This document shows, piece by piece, positions 58,734 through 64,000 of a stretch of DNA of 64,000 bases; within the stretch, counting starts at the first letter, position 1, and each line of letters starts with the position of its first letter. A model generated the notes under the pieces. The model did not search any database, was not told the DNA's origin, and saw only the letters and a list, made by a program, of their open reading frames with translations. The stretch is from Rossellomorea arthrocnemi. GTDB lineage: Bacteria; Bacillota; Bacilli; Bacillales; Bacillaceae_B. The stretch spans positions 1 through 64,000 of the forward strand of contig NZ_CAJGBF010000007.1 of NCBI RefSeq assembly GCF_904424705.1, in the 5' to 3' direction. The position numbers and the translations under genes are program-made.

Positions 58734-60401
58734 GTGCGAAGTGACATGATTAAGAAAGGAATCGATCGTGCTCCCCACCGCAGTTTACTATACGCAACGG
58801 GAGTCAAGCTCGAAGACATGGAAAAACCATTTATAGGGGTGTGCAACTCTTACATCGATATCATCCCCGGACATATGCATTTAAACGGATTTGCCCAGGT
58901 GGTGAAAGAAGCCATCCGGGAAGCCGGGGGGATCCCGTTCGAGTTCAACACAATCGGTGTTGACGACGGGATCGCCATGGGGCATATCGGGATGAGATAC
59001 TCATTGCCAAGCCGGGAACTGATTGCCGATTCAGCAGAAACCGTCATCAACGCACACTGGTTCGACGGGGTGTTCTACATTCCGAACTGTGACAAGATCA
59101 CACCGGGAATGCTCATGTCGGCAGTCCGAACCAATGTCCCTTCGGTCTTTGTATCGGGAGGGCCGATGGAAGCAGGGGTTTCCAGTGAAGGGAAGCCATT
59201 ATCACTCGTATCCGTTTTTGAAGGAGTCGGCGCCCATCAATCAGGAAGGATGACGGCGGAACAGCTTCTTGATATTGAAGCTAATGCATGCCCGACCTGT
59301 GGATCATGCTCGGGGATGTTCACGGCGAACTCCATGAATTCCCTGATGGAGATGCTCGGAATGGCTCCTCCGGGAAATGGAACGATAGTAGCTACTTCTG
59401 AAGAACGTCACCAGTTAATCAAGGATGCAGCGAAATACCTCGTAGAAATGGTGAAAAAAGATATCAAACCGAGAGACATTATAACGGAAGACACCATCGA
59501 CGATGCATTCGCGTTAGACATGGCCATGGGAGGTTCAACGAATACGGTCCTCCACACACTTGCGATTGCGAATGAGGCAGAAATCGATTACGACATCAAT
59601 CGGATCAATAAAGTGGCAGAACGAGTGCCGTATTTATCCAAAATAAGCCCGGCATCTGATTACTCCATGCAGGATGTCCATAATGCCGGGGGGGTCAGTG
59701 CCATCATTAAAGAGCTATGTGAAATGGAAGCTGTACACAAAGATCGCATCACCGTTACCGGAAAGTCCCTTTATGAAAATGTGAAGGATGCCCATATACA
59801 AAATGATGACGTCATCCGGAAAAGGGAAAATGCCCACAGTCCAGTGGGAGGATTATCCGTCCTATTCGGGAATATCGCTCCAAACGGCGGTGTCATCAAG
59901 GTAGGGGCAGTCGATCCTTCCATTAAAACATTCATGGGTGAAGCGATTGTATATGAATCTCAGGACGACGCCCTTTCAGGCATTGAAAGTGGAGAAGTGA
60001 AAGAAGGTCATGTCGTGGTGATCAGGTATGAAGGACCAAAGGGTGGTCCTGGAATGCCGGAAATGCTGGCACCGACAGCAGCCATTGCAGGAAGGGGCCT
60101 TGAAAAGAAAGTGGCACTCATGACAGACGGCCGTTTTTCAGGAGCATCCCGGGGCATTTCAATCGGTCATGTCTCACCGGAAGCGGCTGAAGGGGGACCA
60201 ATCGGAGTGGTGGAAAATGGGGATCCCATCTTCATTGATCTCACGAACCGGACGATTTCCCTTATGGTTTCTGAAGAAGAGTTGAAGTTCAGACAACAGG
60301 AGTGGGTACAGCCTCCTCCGAAAATTAAAAAAGGTTATCTTGCAAGATACGCAAAACTTGTTACATCAGCGAGTACAGGTGGAATCTTGAAAACGGAATA
60401 A
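58734..60401 (+). CDS. ilvD: Dihydroxy-acid dehydratase
   Basis: 555 residues, IlvD/Edd family. Iron-sulfur ligands Cys37 (VCNSYID), Cys118 (NCDKITPGM) and Cys191 ([17 protein letters not shown]). Dehydrates 2,3-dihydroxy-isovalerate and -methylvalerate to the 2-oxoacids. GTG 58734 with GGAGGTG upstream. A T-box leader begins about 10 nt after its stop, so the genes beyond it carry an additional tRNA-dependent control. Confidence 0.95.
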   Translation: MRSDMIKKGIDRAPHRSLLYATGVKLEDMEKPFIGVCNSYIDIIPGHMHLNGFAQVVKEAIREAGGIPFEFNTIGVDDGIAMGHIGMRYSLPSRELIADSAETVINAHWFDGVFYIPNCDKITPGMLMSAVRTNVPSVFVSGGPMEAGVSSEGKPLSLVSVFEGVGAHQSGRMTAEQLLDIEANACPTCGSCSGMFTANSMNSLMEMLGMAPPGNGTIVATSEERHQLIKDAAKYLVEMVKKDIKPRDIITEDTIDDAFALDMAMGGSTNTVLHTLAIANEAEIDYDINRINKVAERVPYLSKISPASDYSMQDVHNAGGVSAIIKELCEMEAVHKDRITVTGKSLYENVKDAHIQNDDVIRKRENAHSPVGGLSVLFGNIAPNGGVIKVGAVDPSIKTFMGEAIVYESQDDALSGIESGEVKEGHVVVIRYEGPKGGPGMPEMLAPTAAIAGRGLEKKVALMTDGRFSGASRGISIGHVSPEAAEGGPIGVVENGDPIFIDLTNRTISLMVSEEELKFRQQEWVQPPPKIKKGYLARYAKLVTSASTGGILKTE

Positions 60402-60409
60402 AGGAAAGC

Positions 60410-60700
60410 GTTGAAGAGGTAAAAGGATTGGGAATCGTATTTTCAGAGAGCTGGTGGTGCTGCAAACCAGTAATACATCCAATACCGACATCCCCTCTGA
60501 GTGTCGTTCTGAACCGTGTAAGTAGGAACGATCGAGTAGATGATACTCGTTACAAAAACAAAGGCTGATGAAACCGATCAGCCTGCAAAGGGAGACGCAA
60601 TGGCGTCTCTGAATTAGGGTGGTACCGTGGAAAGGATCGAAGACCTTTTCGCCCCTGCGAAGGATGAACTCTGTCGTAGTGGGTGAAAAGGTCTTTTTTG
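60410..60700 (+). promoter_or_regulatory. T-box riboswitch between ilvD and ilvB
   Basis: Stem I distal block AGAGAGCTGGTGGTGCTG (about 60447-60464), T-box AGGGTGGTACCGTGG (60616-60630), and terminator AGACCTTTTCGCCC/GGGTGAAAAGGTCT (60641-60694) with a T-run. Lower Stem I can form AGAGG/CCTCT and ATTGG/CCAAT, leaving ACCGACATCC in the specifier loop. ATC (Ile) is the most sensible specifier, though alignment to other leaders is off by one base and TCC cannot be excluded by eye. There is hardly room for a separate promoter, so it is probably read from within the operon. Confidence 0.88.
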
Positions 60701-60735
60701 TTTGGGAAAGAGGATGAATAAAGCTCAGGTGATTC

Positions 60736-61125
60736 ACCGCCTGCGCTTTAAGTATATCCAGCTCCGGCGGCTAGAGGCTCGAGGTCATAAATCAAACATA
60801 CCAAAAAGGCAAAGAACGCCTTTCCGGCATGTTCGCTTTATGCTTGTCGCCTCTGAGCGAGCCGCCTTCGCTTTTAGTATATCCAGCTCCGGCGGCTAGA
60901 GGCTCGAGGTCATAAATCAAACATACCAAAAAGGCAAAGAACGCCTTTCCGGCATGTTCGCTTTATGCTTGTCGCCTCTGACCGAGCCGCCTGCGCTTTT
61001 AGTATATCCAGCTCCGGCGGCTAGAGGCTCGAGGTCATAAATCAAACATACCAAAAAGGCAAAGAACGCCTTTCCGGCATGTTCGCTTTATGCTTGTCGC
61101 CTCTGACCAAGCCGCCTGCGCTTTA
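60736..61125. repeat. Three tandem 125-bp copies of the dispersed hairpin element
   Basis: After a partial right end (CACCGCCTGCGCTTT, 60736-60750) come three units at 60751-60875, 60876-61000 and 61001-61125, nearly identical to each other. Each can fold as a long hairpin: GGCGGCTAGAGGC with GCCTCTG..GCCGCC outside, conserved TCGAGGTCATAA and TTATGCTTGTCG, and apical AAAGGC/GCCTTT. They fill the ilvB 5' leader between T-box terminator and ribosome binding site. Confidence 0.9.
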
Positions 61126-61146
61126 AAAAAAAGGAGGAGATAGGCA

Positions 61147-62868
61147 ATGAGAGCAAAAGTTGAAGCAGATCCGGCTTCACAGACACTAACAGAAAATGTC
61201 AACGGTGCTGATATGCTCATGAAAGCTTTGAAAGAGGAAAAGGTTGAAATTCTGTTTGGGTACCCCGGAGGAGCGGTCTTGCCGATTTACGATGCTCTAT
61301 ACAAAGCCCCGATCAAGCACGTTCTCGCTCGTCATGAGCAAGGCGCCATCCATGCGGCAGAAGGGTATGCCCGTGTCTCAGGGAGACCCGGGGTGGTCAT
61401 TGCCACGTCAGGACCGGGAGCAACGAATCTAGTGACAGGGATTGCCGATGCCATGATGGATTCACTGCCTCTAGTAATTTTCACCGGGCAGGTGGCTTCA
61501 GGGGTCATCGGAACTGATGCCTTCCAGGAAGCGGATGTAGTCGGGATTACGATGCCGATCACCAAGCATAATTATCAGGTGCGTGATATTAAAGATTTAC
61601 CGAGGATCGTGAAGGAAGCCTTTCATATCGCATCAACCGGCAGGCCTGGGCCGGTGCTTGTCGACATCCCGAAAGACTTGACCTTGCAGCAAGCTTATCC
61701 CGTACAGGATGTGGAGATGGATTTACCGGGATACCAGCCTAACTTCTATCCGAATCCACTCCAGATCAAGAAGCTGGTGGAAGCCATTAAAGTATCCAGG
61801 CAGCCGGTCATCCTGGCCGGGGCAGGCGTCCTTCACGGCAAGGCAACGGAAGAACTGAAGACTTTCGCAGAACAATATGACATCCCGGTGATCCACACCC
61901 TCTTAGGTTTAGGTGGTTTTCCGGCAGATCACCCGTTGTTTCTCGGTATGGCCGGGATGCATGGATGTTATGCAAGCAATATGGCCCTCCACGAATGTGA
62001 CTTGCTCATCAATATTGGTGCCCGTTTCGACGACAGGTTGACTGGGAACCTCACAACCTTTGCGCCGAGGGCCAAGGTTGTCCATATCGATATCGATCCC
62101 GCGGAGATCGGTAAGAATGTCAAAACACAAATTCCGATCGTAGCCGATGCCAAACAGGCACTTGGAAAACTCCTTCAACATGAAGAAGAGAAGCCCGATT
62201 TCAATGCCTGGCATCATCATCTTAAGTCATACAAAAGGGAATATCCTTTTTGGTATAACCAGTCCCACGATGTTCTGTCACCTCAACGCCTCATCGAGCA
62301 GGTGTATGAGATGACAAACGGAGAAGCGGTTGTCACAACAGACGTGGGACAGCATCAGATGTGGGCGGCACAGTATTACTCTTTTAAAAAGCCGAATAAT
62401 TGGGTCACTTCCGGAGGCCTTGGCACGATGGGATTCGGGTTTCCGGCAGCAATCGGGGCTCAGTTAGCGGACCCTACAAAGACAGTGGTTGCCTTTGTAG
62501 GGGATGGTGGATTCCAGATGACCCTTCAAGAGCTGGTTCTCTTAAAAGAGTTAAACCTTCCCGTTAAAGTAGTTCTACTCAATAACGGTACTCTTGGAAT
62601 GGTGAGGCAGTGGCAGGAAACATTCTTTGAAGAGAGATATTCCCAATCGGTGTTTTCCACCCAGCCAGACTTTGTAAAGCTGGCTGAATCATACGGAATC
62701 AAAGGTTATCGGGTTAAAACCCAGGAAGAAGTGGACTTTGTTTTAAAAGAAGCCTTAACGAGTGATGAACCAGTGCTCATCGATTGCTTGGTGAATCCGA
62801 AGGAAAATGTCTACCCGATGGTAGCTCCAGGAAAAGGATTACACGAAATGTTAGGAGTGAAACCATGA
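61147..62868 (+). CDS. ilvB: Acetohydroxyacid synthase large subunit
   Basis: 573 residues, thiamine diphosphate enzyme. [14 protein letters not shown] (about 38-51), catalytic Glu in [22 protein letters not shown]-binding central domain, and the ThDP motif [10 protein letters not shown] (about 455-482). Condenses two pyruvates, or pyruvate and 2-oxobutyrate, in Val/Leu/Ile synthesis. Ribosome binding site AAGGAGGAG. The C-terminus overlaps ilvN by 4 bp. Confidence 0.95.
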   Translation: MRAKVEADPASQTLTENVNGADMLMKALKEEKVEILFGYPGGAVLPIYDALYKAPIKHVLARHEQGAIHAAEGYARVSGRPGVVIATSGPGATNLVTGIADAMMDSLPLVIFTGQVASGVIGTDAFQEADVVGITMPITKHNYQVRDIKDLPRIVKEAFHIASTGRPGPVLVDIPKDLTLQQAYPVQDVEMDLPGYQPNFYPNPLQIKKLVEAIKVSRQPVILAGAGVLHGKATEELKTFAEQYDIPVIHTLLGLGGFPADHPLFLGMAGMHGCYASNMALHECDLLINIGARFDDRLTGNLTTFAPRAKVVHIDIDPAEIGKNVKTQIPIVADAKQALGKLLQHEEEKPDFNAWHHHLKSYKREYPFWYNQSHDVLSPQRLIEQVYEMTNGEAVVTTDVGQHQMWAAQYYSFKKPNNWVTSGGLGTMGFGFPAAIGAQLADPTKTVVAFVGDGGFQMTLQELVLLKELNLPVKVVLLNNGTLGMVRQWQETFFEERYSQSVFSTQPDFVKLAESYGIKGYRVKTQEEVDFVLKEALTSDEPVLIDCLVNPKENVYPMVAPGKGLHEMLGVKP

Positions 62869-63389
62869 GGAAACGGATTGTAACGGCTCTCGTTCATAAC
62901 CGGAGTGGTGTCTTGAACCGGGTGACCGGATTGTTTACAAAGCGTCAGTTCAACATTGAAAGTATTTCAGTCGGATACACAGAAACGGAGGGGATTTCGA
63001 GGATGACCTTTGTTGTCAATGTAGAAGACGATCGCAAAATCGAGCAGCTGTTAAAACAGCTTCATAAACAAATTGATGTCCTCAAGGTATCCGACATCAC
63101 GGATCAAGGAGTCGTCGCAAGGGAATTGGTACTCATCAAGGTATTGAGTACAGGACAGACCCGATCTGAAATCAATGGAATCGTAGAACCTTTCAGAGCC
63201 GCCATCATCGATGTGGCAAGGGATAGCGTAACCGTCCAGGTAACAGGGGAAACCTCCAAGATAGAAGCCATCATCGATTTGTTAAGACCCTACGGAATCA
63301 AAGAAATCGCCCGAACAGGCATCACGGCTTTTGCAAGGGGAAATGGAAAGTCGGTCACGGACCTGAAGCAGTATTCGATTGTGAATTAG
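62865..63389 (+). CDS. ilvN: Acetohydroxyacid synthase regulatory subunit
   Basis: 174 residues: N-terminal ACT domain ([23 protein letters not shown], here named by its [13 protein letters not shown] part; residues 5-75) and the C-terminal ALS_ss domain ending in GITAFARG. Gives valine feedback control and full activity to IlvB. Starts at the ATGA overlap with ilvB; a longer in-frame ORF from 62784 is only the shadow of ilvB. GGAG upstream. Confidence 0.93.
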   Translation: MRKRIVTALVHNRSGVLNRVTGLFTKRQFNIESISVGYTETEGISRMTFVVNVEDDRKIEQLLKQLHKQIDVLKVSDITDQGVVARELVLIKVLSTGQTRSEINGIVEPFRAAIIDVARDSVTVQVTGETSKIEAIIDLLRPYGIKEIARTGITAFARGNGKSVTDLKQYSIVN

Positions 63390-63395
63390 AAGTAG

Positions 63396-64000
<605 letters not shown>

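Noticed and set aside
60736-61125. CRISPR-like array
   Set aside because: Units are 125-bp tandem, near-identical hairpins with no unique spacers, and no cas genes are present.

Overview
This 64 kb window looks like chromosomal DNA of a spore-forming Bacillaceae bacterium, resembling Bacillus/Rossellomorea-type genomes; the genus is inferred, not proven. Support comes from alpha/beta- and gamma-type small acid-soluble spore protein genes, an intracellular subtilisin, a sporulation-type histidine kinase, T-box riboswitches, cre- and CodY-like sites, GGAGG ribosome binding sites with many GTG/TTG starts, and close similarity of many products to Bacillus subtilis proteins. No tRNA, rRNA, CRISPR array, phage or intact insertion sequence was seen.

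Layout. 0-29 kb is mostly housekeeping and accessory genes in short transcription units: a heterodimeric ABC exporter with one degenerate ATP site (264-3765), a probable orphan structured RNA (about 4193-3850, minus), stress and spore genes, an AGCS-type amino-acid symporter, an acyl-CoA dehydrogenase, a regulator that fuses a helix-turn-helix to a decayed F1-ATPase beta domain (12723-13772), a KinB-like kinase, a nuclease-helicase of the Cas4/DinG type, IspA, a Cu/Zn superoxide dismutase-like protein, an NSS transporter behind a T-box, an ABC-F protein, and a MarR-MFS pair with a clear operator.

29.4-57.1 kb is an aromatic amino acid catabolic island. Its parts are paaK-paaABCD-EthD-paaF-paaG-aldehyde dehydrogenase-paaH-paaJ, then paaX, a nitronate monooxygenase-like gene, a TrpXYZ-like ABC importer, a hot-dog thioesterase, phenylalanine dehydrogenase, a four-gene 2-oxoacid dehydrogenase complex, and a tyrosine/homogentisate operon (HPPD, aminotransferase, flavin reductase-like protein, fumarylacetoacetase, homogentisate dioxygenase). 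The simplest reading is uptake of aromatic amino acids, Phe to phenylpyruvate (PheDH), oxidative decarboxylation to phenylacetyl-CoA (E1/E2/E3) and degradation by the Paa epoxidase route, with Tyr handled by the homogentisate route. Five promoters in the island share a 16-base motif, AACG-N7-AACG, that may be the operator of the local PaaX. Two of them also carry CodY-like boxes. paaE, a PaaZ-type hydratase domain and maleylacetoacetate isomerase are not in the island.

57.5-64 kb is the branched-chain amino acid biosynthesis operon (ilvE-ilvD-[T-box]-ilvB-ilvN-ilvC, the last cut by the window edge), with a perfect cre match upstream of its promoter. Three tandem 125-bp copies of a hairpin element lie between the T-box terminator and ilvB. 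The same element recurs in divergent form at 5.7 kb and 45.3 kb, with compensatory stem changes.
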